Source: JASHVB01 sp035508435 (GTDB taxonomy: Bacteria > Pseudomonadota > Alphaproteobacteria > Acetobacterales > Acetobacteraceae). Taken from it: a stretch of 64,000 nucleotides of DNA. The notes under the pieces are model-generated. The model ran no database searches. It was not told the DNA's origin and saw only the letters and a program-made list of their open reading frames with translations. Below, piece by piece: positions 56,514-64,000 of the stretch. The stretch spans positions 1 to 64,000 of the forward strand of contig DATJNA010000079.1 in NCBI GenBank assembly GCA_035508435.1, in the 5' to 3' direction. The position numbers were made by a program, and so were the translations under genes. Numbering within the stretch: position 1 is the stretch's first letter; each line of letters starts with the position of its first letter.

Positions 56514-56972
56514 ATGAAAAGCGGTGAACGGCGGCTGCGCGACGGATTTGGCAGCCTGGTTGCCCGGACGGCGCGGCAATGGCGGCGGGCCGTCGATCGG
56601 CGCCTGCAACCTTTCGGCCTCACCGAGGCCACCTGGCTGCCGCTGATCTATCTGGCGCGTGCCCCGGCGCCGATGCGGCAGAAAGACCTGGCGGCCGCTC
56701 TGTCGCTGGATGGCTCCTCTGTCGTGCGCCTGCTGGATGCGCTGGAGGCGTCGCAGTTCATCGAGCGGCACGAGGAGGGCTCCGACCGCCGCGCCAAGAT
56801 CATCGTGCCGACCGCGCGTGGCCTTGCCGTCGCGGAGCAAGTGGAGGCGGTGTCGCGCGACGTGCGCCAGGCGACGCTCGACGGCCTGTCGCAGGCTGAT
56901 GTTGCCGTGGCGACCCGCGTGCTGGACCGGGTCTGCCAGAACCTGGCGCAGCAGCAGGATGCGGACGCGTGA
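56514..56972 (+). CDS. MarR-family transcriptional regulator
   Basis: The 152-residue protein has a winged helix with RQKDLAAALSLDGSSVVRLLDALEASQFIERHEEGSDRRAK, including the DRR wing motif of MarR proteins. ATG 56514 gives the normal length, and any longer frame runs into the repeat array. It overlaps the exporter gene by four bases. This is the standard layout of a repressor that controls its own efflux operon, released by a phenolic or drug-like ligand. Confidence 0.93.
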   Translation: MKSGERRLRDGFGSLVARTARQWRRAVDRRLQPFGLTEATWLPLIYLARAPAPMRQKDLAAALSLDGSSVVRLLDALEASQFIERHEEGSDRRAKIIVPTARGLAVAEQVEAVSRDVRQATLDGLSQADVAVATRVLDRVCQNLAQQQDADA

Positions 56973-58540
56973 GCGGTTCCGGCGCGGCGGTGCGGGACGC
57001 GAAGCGCGGTTCTCCCGATGCGGGTGCCATTGCGGTGCCGGAGCAAGTTGCCCCGGGGAGCGGCGTGCGTTTTCTGGTGACGGTTTGCACGGTGCTGGCC
57101 ACGCTGATGCAGTCGCTCGACAGCACGATCGCCAATGTGGCGCTGCCCTACATGCAGGGCACCATGTCGGCGAGCCAGGACGAGATCAACTGGGTGCTGA
57201 CCAGCTACATCATCGCGGCCGCGATCATGACGGCGCCCACCGGCTTCCTCGCCGCCCGCTTCGGCCGCACCCGATTGTTCGTCACCGCCGTTGCCGGCTT
57301 CACCATCGCGTCCGCGCTATGCGGGCTGGCGGAATCGCTGGGCGAGATCGTGTTGTTCCGCATCATGCAAGGCGTGTTCGGCGCCGCCCTGGTGCCGTTG
57401 TCGCAATCGGTGATGTACGAGATCTATCCGCCGGAGCAACGCGCCAAGGCGATGGGCCTGTGGACCATGGGCGTGATGATGGGCCCGATCTGCGGCCCCA
57501 TCCTGGGCGGCTGGCTGACGGAATACTACAGTTGGCGCTGGGTGTTCTATATCAACGTGCCGTTCGGCATCGTCACCGCGATCGGCCTGGCGTCGTTGTT
57601 GAAGGAGACGACCTACGGCCGGTCGGCCCGGCTGGACTGGCTTGGATTCGGCGCGCTGGGCCTCGCCATCGGCGCGTTCCAGATGATGCTGGACCGTGGC
57701 GAGACGCTGGACTGGTTCAGTTCGCGCGAGATCATCCTGGAAGCCTGCGTTGCGGGGGTAAGCTTCTATATCTTCGTGGTGCAGTTCTGCCTGGCGCCGC
57801 GGCCGTTCCTGTCGCCCCGCCTGTTTGCCGACGCGAATTTCACCGTGGGCGGCGTGCTGTACGCGATCATGGGGCTGATCATGTACGCGTCGCTGGCATT
57901 GCTGGCGCCGTATTTGCAGACCTTGATGGATTATCCGGTGATGACCGCCGGCATCGTGCTGGCGCCGCGCGGTGCCGGGCTGATGCTGGCGGCGCTGATC
58001 TGCGGGCGGGTGATCGGCCGAACCAGCGCGCGGCTGCTGGTCGGGATCGGCTTTGTCGTCGGCGCCTGGGTGCTTTACCAGATGACGCTGTGGACGCCGG
58101 AGATCTCGGAATGGGGCGTGATCAGCGTCGGCTTTACCCAGGGAGTCAGCATCGGGTTCCTGGCCATCCCGATCAACATCATTGCCTTCGCGACGCTGCC
58201 GGCCGCGATCCGAACCGAGGGCACCAGCATCTACAGCCTGATGCGCAACCTGGGCAGCGCGGTCGGCATTTCCATCACCGGGGCGTTGCTGGAGACCAAC
58301 ACGCAGGTGAACCACGCGATCATGGCGGGGGACGTCAGTCCATTCAATCGCGCGTTGCAGAGCGGCGCCGTGGCGCGGTTCTGGAATCCGGAGTCGGTGC
58401 ATGGCCTGGCATTGCTGAACCAGGAGGTCACACGGCAGGCGCGGATCATTGCCTATATCGACGATTTCAAGCTGATGCTGGTGCTGGCGATCATTGTCAT
58501 CCCGCTGCTGTTCTTCACGCGGCGGTCGGCGGCGGGGTGA
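56969..58540 (+). CDS. DHA2-family (EmrB/QacA-type) multidrug exporter
   Basis: The 523-residue protein has about 14 transmembrane helices and the DHA2 motif LDSTIANVALPYMQ in the first. The motif-A-like loop GFLAARFGRTRLF and motif C MGPICGPILGGWLTE are present. It starts at GTG 56969 within the marR stop. An EmrA/HlyD membrane-fusion partner is not present next to it, which is unusual for EmrB-type pumps. It probably exports an aromatic or amphiphilic compound by proton antiport. Confidence 0.93.
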   Translation: MSGSGAAVRDAKRGSPDAGAIAVPEQVAPGSGVRFLVTVCTVLATLMQSLDSTIANVALPYMQGTMSASQDEINWVLTSYIIAAAIMTAPTGFLAARFGRTRLFVTAVAGFTIASALCGLAESLGEIVLFRIMQGVFGAALVPLSQSVMYEIYPPEQRAKAMGLWTMGVMMGPICGPILGGWLTEYYSWRWVFYINVPFGIVTAIGLASLLKETTYGRSARLDWLGFGALGLAIGAFQMMLDRGETLDWFSSREIILEACVAGVSFYIFVVQFCLAPRPFLSPRLFADANFTVGGVLYAIMGLIMYASLALLAPYLQTLMDYPVMTAGIVLAPRGAGLMLAALICGRVIGRTSARLLVGIGFVVGAWVLYQMTLWTPEISEWGVISVGFTQGVSIGFLAIPINIIAFATLPAAIRTEGTSIYSLMRNLGSAVGISITGALLETNTQVNHAIMAGDVSPFNRALQSGAVARFWNPESVHGLALLNQEVTRQARIIAYIDDFKLMLVLAIIVIPLLFFTRRSAAG

Positions 58541-58606
58541 CATCCCTGGCATTGCCACGACCGCAAGCGGAGCGTGGCGGCAGGCGGGGCGCAGCGATGG
58601 CGTTGG

Positions 58607-59497
58607 CTAACCCTTCACGCCGCCCGCGGTCAGACCGGCGCTCATGCGGCCGCGGAAGGTATAGTAGATGATCAGCGGTGGCAGCGCATAGACGATCGCC
58701 GTCGCCATCATGTAATTCCACGGTGCCTCGTCACTGTTCAGGAATTGCGCCAGCGCCACCGGCACCGTCATGTTCCGCTTCGACGACAGCAGCAGGAACT
58801 GATAGAGGTATTCGTTCCACGCCAGCAGCAGTGCATAGGTGCCGACGGCGACCAGAGCGGGCGCCATCATTGGCAGATAGATGCGCAGGTAGATCTGCCA
58901 CGGCGATGCGCCGTCGATGCGGGCCGATTCGTCGAGCTCGATCGGGATGCTGCGGCCGTACTGCGAGAAAATGAAGATGCCGTACGGGGTGGCGAACGTT
59001 ACCTCCGCCGCGATCACCGACCAGAGGTTATTCGCCAGCCCGTAATCCTGCATGATGCGGTAGAACGGGATGGCCAGGAACGACGCCGGGATGACGTAGG
59101 TGAGCAATGCCGCATTGCTGACCAGCCAGCCGTAGCGGATACGCATGCGGCCGATGGAGAAGCTGGCGAGCGAACCGATCAGCAGCGTCAGGAACGTGAC
59201 CACGAGTCCGACATAGAGGCTGTTGCCGAACTGGTGCCAGAAGTATTGCAGGTACCAGTAGCCCTCGCTCACCACGATCCAGAAGCTGGCGAGCGAAGGG
59301 TGCGGCGGCCAGACGGCATCGCTGAACACATCGCCATGCGCCTCCAGCGCGACCATCACCATGTTATAGAGCGGCAATATCGTCCAGACGATCACCACCA
59401 GGCCGAATGCCAGAGCGGCCGCCTCGCTGAGCGTGTGCCGGCGGCGGGCCCGCCTTCCCGCCAGGCCGGTGCGATGGCCGAGCAGCGTCGCGCTCAT
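58607..59497 (-). CDS. carbohydrate ABC transporter permease (MalG-type), copy 1
   Basis: This 296-residue inner-membrane subunit has six helices and the EAA loop ELDESARIDGASPWQIYLRIYLP, which contacts the ATPase. The segments AWNEYLYQFLLLSS, QFLNSDEAPWNYMMATAI and the GLTAGGVKG end are typical of the MalG/CUT1 group. Its start overlaps the upstream permease gene by four bases. It is closely related to the genes at 61958 and 63784, so the unit has been duplicated. Confidence 0.93.
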   Translation of the reverse strand: MSATLLGHRTGLAGRRARRRHTLSEAAALAFGLVVIVWTILPLYNMVMVALEAHGDVFSDAVWPPHPSLASFWIVVSEGYWYLQYFWHQFGNSLYVGLVVTFLTLLIGSLASFSIGRMRIRYGWLVSNAALLTYVIPASFLAIPFYRIMQDYGLANNLWSVIAAEVTFATPYGIFIFSQYGRSIPIELDESARIDGASPWQIYLRIYLPMMAPALVAVGTYALLLAWNEYLYQFLLLSSKRNMTVPVALAQFLNSDEAPWNYMMATAIVYALPPLIIYYTFRGRMSAGLTAGGVKG

Positions 59498-60411
59498 AGT
59501 TGCACCTCGGCGGTTTTCAGCTTGCGCATCAGCACGATCACCAGCGGGATCACCAGCGGCAGCGCCGACATGACAGCCGCCACCCCGAGCCGCGGCTGCG
59601 CGATATCGAATGCGTCGCGGATGCCGAGCGTCGCCAGCACGTGGGTCGAGTTCGCCGGTCCGCCGCCGGTGACGAAGAACACCGAATTGAAGTCGCCCAG
59701 CGTGAAGATGGTCGAGAGCAGCGTGCAGATCAGGTAGAGATTGGCGAGCAAGGGGAAGTTGATGTGCACGAACTGCCGCCAGCCGGACGCGCCATCCACC
59801 TTGGCGGCGTCATACAGGTCTTGCGGGATGGCCATGCGTCCGGCCAGCAGGATCACGGTCCAGAACGGCATCCATTTCCAGATATGCGAATACATCGCCG
59901 AGCATAGTGCGAGCCAGCGCGTATTCAGCCATGATGGGCCGTCGACGTGGAACAATGCGTAGACCGCGTTGTTGATCAGCCCCCACTCGCCATTCAGCAT
60001 CCAGTGGATCGAGATGAAGGTGGGCAGCGCCGGCACCGCCCATGGCAGCACATAGATCATCAGCAGCGCCTTCACCCACCAGCCGCGCCGCATGAAGAAG
60101 CCAGACATGAGCAAGGCGCAGAACATCTTGAGGTTCACCGCGATGCCCAGGAACAACAGCGTGTTCACCAATGTGTTCAGGTAGATGGGATCGGAGAACA
60201 GTTCGGAGTAGAGGGACAGTTTGCTGCCCATCCACAAGCCGTACAGTGCGGGATAGACGACGAACGCCAGGAACACGCCGACATACGGGACCAGGAACGC
60301 CAGCGCCCAGTTGTACTCCGCGCCGTGCAGCGTACCTTGCAGATAGCGCCACACGCTGCTCCGGCCCCGCAAGGCCGGGGCGGAGAAGTCGATCACCGAT
60401 GCGCTGGACAT
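59494..60411 (-). CDS. carbohydrate ABC transporter permease (MalF-type), copy 1
   Basis: The 305-residue subunit has six transmembrane helices with an EAA-like loop DLYDAAKVDGASGWRQFVHINFP. It pairs with the MalG-type gene that overlaps it by four bases. LVPYVGVFLAFVVYPALYGLWMGS and YSHIWKWMPFWTVIL mark the family. It has a paralogue at 62842. The substrate is probably a sugar or polyol, but cannot be read from sequence. Confidence 0.92.
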   Translation of the reverse strand: MSSASVIDFSAPALRGRSSVWRYLQGTLHGAEYNWALAFLVPYVGVFLAFVVYPALYGLWMGSKLSLYSELFSDPIYLNTLVNTLLFLGIAVNLKMFCALLMSGFFMRRGWWVKALLMIYVLPWAVPALPTFISIHWMLNGEWGLINNAVYALFHVDGPSWLNTRWLALCSAMYSHIWKWMPFWTVILLAGRMAIPQDLYDAAKVDGASGWRQFVHINFPLLANLYLICTLLSTIFTLGDFNSVFFVTGGGPANSTHVLATLGIRDAFDIAQPRLGVAAVMSALPLVIPLVIVLMRKLKTAEVQL

Positions 60412-60420
60412 GTCCGGCTC

Positions 60421-61791
60421 CTAGCTCTCAGCGATTGGGTACTTGGCAAAGATGTCGGTGATGCGTTTGAACGCCTTGTTGGCCGCCGCTTCCGGCGTCA
60501 TGCCGCCGGTGGCGACATCGATCCAGGCGGTGCCCCAGACATGCTCGTAGCGCACCTGGGCGTAGGCCGGATTGAACGCGAAGAACTCCGGCACCGTCGG
60601 GCCCAGCAGCCCTTGCTCTACATACGCCTTCACATGCGGGTCGGCGCTCCACCACGGATCATTCTTCACGATCGATGGCATGGCGGGGATGTTGCGCCCG
60701 AGCCCGGTCTTCAGGTACTCATTGCTGACCTTCGGCTGGATCAGGAATTTCAGGAAGTCCTTGGCCACGACTGGGTTGTTCGCCCCTTTTGGCACCAGGC
60801 CGAACGCATTGGTGACCTGGGCAGGCACCGGCTTGCCGTCATTGCTGAGCGGCAGGCCCATGGTGACGATGTCGTCGTAGTCCTGTTTGTCCTTGATGAT
60901 CGCGACTTCGGTGGAGATGGTGCCGTCCAGGTCCATCACGATCTGCTTGGCGTGGAACGCATTGTTGTCGTCGGCGTCGTTCCAGTTCACGGCGCTGGGC
61001 GGGATGAAGCCTTGCTTGTAGGCCTCGGCGGGATAGGTGATCGCCTTGATCGCCGCCTGCCGGACCTGCGGGTCGTCGAGATGCAGCCGCCCGTCCTTGG
61101 TGACCAGGCCGACGCCGCCATAGGCGATCAGGAAATAGTTGAACGTGTTGTTGGGGTCGTTGCCGTTGGTGGTGAGCTGCAGCCCCAGGCCGTAGGCGTG
61201 ACGGTCGCCCTTGGCGCGCAGCCGCTTTTGCACGTCCTTGAAGAAATCGTAGTAGGCGTCCCAGGTTTTCGGGATGTCCTCGAGCTTCAGACCGGCCTTC
61301 TCCACCAGCGGCCGCCAGATGTGATTGGGCAGCGCGGCGGTCGTGAACGGCACGCCGTAATAGCTGCGGGTTTTGCTGACGTGGTTGTAGCAATAGGCCG
61401 ACAGCAGCGCGGCCTCGGTGTACTCCGCCTTCTGCGTCTCGATCACGTCGGTGACATCGAGCAACTTGTCGTCCCAGGCGAAGAGTTGCGTCGCCTCGGC
61501 GGGGGTCGATGGAACCACATCGGGCACCGTGCCGGTGGTCAGGGCTGACACGATCTTCTGGCGCAGCGGCGCGAACGGGACGATGCTGTAATCGATCTTG
61601 TTGCCGCTGGCTTTTTCGTAGTCGGCAACGAGCTTCTGGAAGGCGATATCCTCTTCCTGCGCGAAACCCTGCGCCCACCAGACGGCAGCCGTCGTCGCGG
61701 CGGCGTTGGCGATGTAGGGGTGCGCCAGGTCTCCGCCGGCTGCGAGGCACACTGCCCCCCGCAGCACCGAGCGCCTGCTCAGTTTGCTCAT
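60421..61791 (-). CDS. extracellular solute-binding protein (family 1)
   Basis: The 456-residue binding protein starts with a Tat-like leader (SRRSVLRGAVCLAAGG, cleavage near ANAAA). The mature part shows the sugar-binding fold (AVWWAQGFAQEEDIAFQKLV, VPDVVPSTPAEATQLFAWDD). It is nine bases upstream of the MalF-type permease gene in transcription order and likely supplies substrate to it. It is the only binding-protein gene among three sets of permeases in the window. Confidence 0.92.
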   Translation of the reverse strand: MSKLSRRSVLRGAVCLAAGGDLAHPYIANAAATTAAVWWAQGFAQEEDIAFQKLVADYEKASGNKIDYSIVPFAPLRQKIVSALTTGTVPDVVPSTPAEATQLFAWDDKLLDVTDVIETQKAEYTEAALLSAYCYNHVSKTRSYYGVPFTTAALPNHIWRPLVEKAGLKLEDIPKTWDAYYDFFKDVQKRLRAKGDRHAYGLGLQLTTNGNDPNNTFNYFLIAYGGVGLVTKDGRLHLDDPQVRQAAIKAITYPAEAYKQGFIPPSAVNWNDADDNNAFHAKQIVMDLDGTISTEVAIIKDKQDYDDIVTMGLPLSNDGKPVPAQVTNAFGLVPKGANNPVVAKDFLKFLIQPKVSNEYLKTGLGRNIPAMPSIVKNDPWWSADPHVKAYVEQGLLGPTVPEFFAFNPAYAQVRYEHVWGTAWIDVATGGMTPEAAANKAFKRITDIFAKYPIAES

Positions 61792-61957
61792 GGTTCGTTC
61801 TCCCTGTCGCCCGTCCGGGGCGCTGCGTGCCGTTGCTTACCGGCATCTGTATTTTCGGTAATTCAGCGCGCGCCGGGAAATTCCTGTCAAGTGAATTTAG
61901 CGGCCGGAGTGCGGATGCCGGTTCACGCTGCCGTTCGGGCAGGAACCGAGGACTTCG

Positions 61958-62845
61958 CTATCCCTTGATCCCGCCCGCGGTCAGTCCCGCCACCATGAAC
62001 CGCCGCAGACCGAAATAGATCGCGATCGGCGGCAGCGAATAGATGATGGCGATCGCCATCATGTAGTTCCACGGCGCCTCGTCGCTGTCGAAGAACTGGT
62101 TGATCGCCACTGCTACCGTCATGTGATCGGTCGAGGAGAGCAGCAGGTATTGGTAGAGGTAGTCATTCCAGGACAGCAGCAGCGCATAGATGCCGACCGC
62201 CACCAGGGCCGGGGCCATCAGCGGCAGGTAGATGCGGAGATACACCTGCCATGGCGACGCGCCGTCCACCTTGGCGGCTTCATCCAGCTCCGTCGGAATG
62301 AGCCTGGCATATTGATGCAGGATCAGGATCGCGTAGGGGGTGGCGAATGTGACCATTGCCGCAACCACGGACCAAAGGCTGTCCGACAGGTGGTATTTGT
62401 GCATGATCTGAACGAACGGGATCGCCAGGAATGCGGTCGGCAGCACATAGGTCAGCAGCGCAAAGTCGGTGACGATCCATCCCCGGCGCAGGCGCATCCG
62501 GCTCAGCGCGAAACTGGCCAGCGAGCCGATCAGCATCGTCAGCAGCATCGTGGCGAGGCCGAGGCAGATGCTGTTGGCGAACTGCCGCCAGAAATGCTGC
62601 ATCAGCCAGTAGTCTTCGTTCCACACCGAGGCGAAGCTGCTGAAATCCGGATTGGGCGGGTAGATGCTGCCGGTGAACTCGTCGGCGTCGGAATCGAGCG
62701 CCATCAGCAGCATGTTGTAGACCGGCAGCAGCGTCCAGATCAGCAGGCCGACGCCGAGCGATACCGCCGCGGCGCGCGGCAGCCACCGCCGCCTGCGGGA
62801 ACGCGGGCGATACGCAACGCCGCCGGGGGTGAGCGCGACGCTCAT
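61958..62845 (-). CDS. carbohydrate ABC transporter permease (MalG-type), copy 2
   Basis: The 295-residue protein closely parallels copy 1 at 58607. Matching segments are ELDEAAKVDGASPWQVYLRIYLP, SWNDYLYQYLLLSS and the GLTAGGIKG end. Six transmembrane helices are expected. It overlaps the MalF-type gene upstream by four bases. A 166-base gap downstream leads to the binding protein of the next set, so this pair may be the end of a separate transcription unit. Confidence 0.93.
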   Translation of the reverse strand: MSVALTPGGVAYRPRSRRRRWLPRAAAVSLGVGLLIWTLLPVYNMLLMALDSDADEFTGSIYPPNPDFSSFASVWNEDYWLMQHFWRQFANSICLGLATMLLTMLIGSLASFALSRMRLRRGWIVTDFALLTYVLPTAFLAIPFVQIMHKYHLSDSLWSVVAAMVTFATPYAILILHQYARLIPTELDEAAKVDGASPWQVYLRIYLPLMAPALVAVGIYALLLSWNDYLYQYLLLSSTDHMTVAVAINQFFDSDEAPWNYMMAIAIIYSLPPIAIYFGLRRFMVAGLTAGGIKG

Positions 62846-63756
62846 AGCTGCACACCGGTCGCGCGGACACGTCGCATCAGCAGGATCACCAGCGGGATCA
62901 TCAGCGGCAGAGCGGACATCATCGCCGCGACGCCGAGGTTGGGATAGCCGAAGTCGAACGCTTCATGGAAACCGTAGGTCGCGAGCACGTCGGTGGTGCG
63001 CGCCGGGGCACCGCTGGATACGAAGTACACGGTGGGGAAATCGCCCAGGGTCCAGACGCAGGACAGCAGGGTGGCAACGAGATAGACGTTGGCCAGCAGG
63101 GGAAACGTCACGTAGATCAGGCGGCGATAGCCGCTGGCGCCATCGATCTCCGCCGCGTCATAGATGTCCTGAGGGATCGACATCCGCGCGGCAATGAAGA
63201 TCAGCGTCCAGAAGGGCAGCCATTTCCAGATATAGGCGACGATGTTCGCCGTCATGGCGATCGGCGTCGATACCATGAACAGCGGCCCGTCGCTGCCGGT
63301 AATGGCGCGCCACAGGCTGTCCAGCAGGCCCCATTGGGTGACCAGCATGAAATGGATGGAGGTGAATACCACCAGTCCCGGCAACGCCCACGGCAGCAGG
63401 TAGATCACCAGCAGCGATCGCGCCCACCAGCTTCGGTTCATGAAGAAGCCGGACAGCAGGAAGGCGAGAAACATCTTCACGTTCACGCCGATGGCGACGA
63501 ACAACAGCGTGTTGATGGCCGTGATGACGTAGCGCGGGTCGGAGAACAGCAGGCGGTAGAGTGCCGGATTGCTGCCCATCCACAGGCCAAAAGCCACCGG
63601 ATAGGCGATGAACGCGACGAATATCGCCACGTACGGCACCAGGAAGGCGATGGCCCAGGCGGTATCGGAGCCTTGCAGACGCAGGCGCCAGGGCGGCCGG
63701 CGCGATACGCGCGGGATCGCCGGCCCGGCCGCCGAAACCCGCAGCGTATTGCTCAT
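62842..63756 (-). CDS. carbohydrate ABC transporter permease (MalF-type), copy 2
   Basis: This 304-residue permease is the paralogue of the gene at 59494, sharing LVPYVAIFVAFIAYPVAFGLWMGS, YIWKWLPFWTLIF and an EAA-type loop DIYDAAEIDGASGYRRLIYVTFP. The C-terminus RVRATGVQL parallels KLKTAEVQL of copy 1. It starts at ATG 63756, 27 bases after the third MalG-type gene. Confidence 0.92.
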   Translation of the reverse strand: MSNTLRVSAAGPAIPRVSRRPPWRLRLQGSDTAWAIAFLVPYVAIFVAFIAYPVAFGLWMGSNPALYRLLFSDPRYVITAINTLLFVAIGVNVKMFLAFLLSGFFMNRSWWARSLLVIYLLPWALPGLVVFTSIHFMLVTQWGLLDSLWRAITGSDGPLFMVSTPIAMTANIVAYIWKWLPFWTLIFIAARMSIPQDIYDAAEIDGASGYRRLIYVTFPLLANVYLVATLLSCVWTLGDFPTVYFVSSGAPARTTDVLATYGFHEAFDFGYPNLGVAAMMSALPLMIPLVILLMRRVRATGVQL

Positions 63757-63783
63757 GGCCCGCTGCGGCGTGAGGGGACGCCG

Positions 63784-64000
63784 CTATCCCTTCACGCCAC
63801 CCATGGTCAGGCCGGCGGCCATGTAGCGGCGGAAGCCGTAGTACAGGAGGATCGGCGGCAGCGCATAGAGGATCGCGGTGGCCATCATCAGGTTCCAAGG
63901 CGATTCGTCGCTGTTGAGGAACTGTGCCAGCGCGACGGCCACCGTCATGCTTTCGGGTGTCGACAGCATCAGGAAGTTGTACAAGTACTCGTTCCAGGCC
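63784..64000 (-). CDS. carbohydrate ABC transporter permease (MalG-type), copy 3, partial
   Basis: Only the C-terminal 71 residues are in the window, starting at the right edge with AWNEYLYNFLMLS and ending YMAAGLTMGGVKG. It is the third MalG-type paralogue, with the diagnostic QFLNSDESPWNLMMATAI segment. The gene start lies beyond the window. The neighbouring copy 2 follows by 27 bases. Confidence 0.88.
   Translation of the reverse strand, partial: AWNEYLYNFLMLSTPESMTVAVALAQFLNSDESPWNLMMATAILYALPPILLYYGFRRYMAAGLTMGGVKG

Noticed and set aside
59947..61548. 533-codon + strand frame opposite the ABC binding protein and permease
   Set aside because: Antisense of two clear genes with no recognisable domain.

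Overview
The window is high-GC DNA with long antisense open frames. The gene content (leuS-lptE-holA, a double cold-shock-domain protein starting with TTG, urt-ure cluster, Bpt, ABC sugar transporters with WNEYLY-type permeases) points to an alphaproteobacterium, most likely Rhodospirillales/Acetobacteraceae. This is inferred from gene style, not from a database search. No rRNA, tRNA, CRISPR array, transposase or phage gene was seen.

Layout. (1) 1-6.3 kb, + strand: end of an unknown gene, leuS, lptE, holA, a two-domain cold shock protein, a small conserved-looking protein and a small membrane protein. (2) 6.4-17.5 kb, + strand: one nitrogen-acquisition block, urtABCDE (urea ABC importer) followed by ureDABCEFG (urease and nickel-assembly proteins). 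A textbook-spaced sigma-54 (-24/-12) promoter candidate precedes urtA, and a 13-bp hairpin lies between urtA and urtB. (3) 17.5-25.6 kb, - strand: a 2117-residue soluble hybrid histidine kinase with about eleven tandem 92-residue HAMP-pair repeats, followed 13 bp later by a REC-kinase-REC partner. (4) 25.9-30.8 kb, - strand: a catabolic operon (SMP-30 lactonase, DsbA-type isomerase, LLM oxidoreductase, two acyl-CoA dehydrogenase-like subunits). (5) 30.9-37.3 kb: SRPBCC protein, Lrp regulator, Tam-like methyltransferase, sensor kinase, patatin and a class III CoA-transferase. (6) 37.4-39.9 kb, - strand: pyrB followed by a catalytically dead pyrC-like gene, as in Pseudomonas pyrBC'. (7) 40-58.5 kb: mixed single genes (hypothetical protein, TPR protein, SDR, Crp/Fnr regulator, CLC protein, PAS-MCP-PilZ protein, phosphatase, SYLF protein, GNAT, Bpt, RDD protein, penicillin acylase, MarR plus DHA2 exporter). 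(8) 58.6-64 kb, - strand: three successive copies of carbohydrate ABC permease genes with one solute-binding protein and no ATPase in view.

The gaps hold several signals that the genes do not explain. There are palindromic interspersed elements at 32.2 and 47.9 kb, one half element at 13.2 kb, and a GC-rich long inverted repeat between pyrB and pyrC. A palindromic element is read in frame inside the N-terminus of UreF. Tandem repeats occur at 39.9, 44.2, 54.4 (coding) and 56.3 kb. Two near-identical FNR/FixK-type boxes occur at 44.27 and 52.27 kb. The second is followed at the right distance by a Rho-independent terminator, which suggests an oxygen-regulated small RNA of about 77 nt. A MarR-type operator overlaps the marR promoter region at 56.47 kb.
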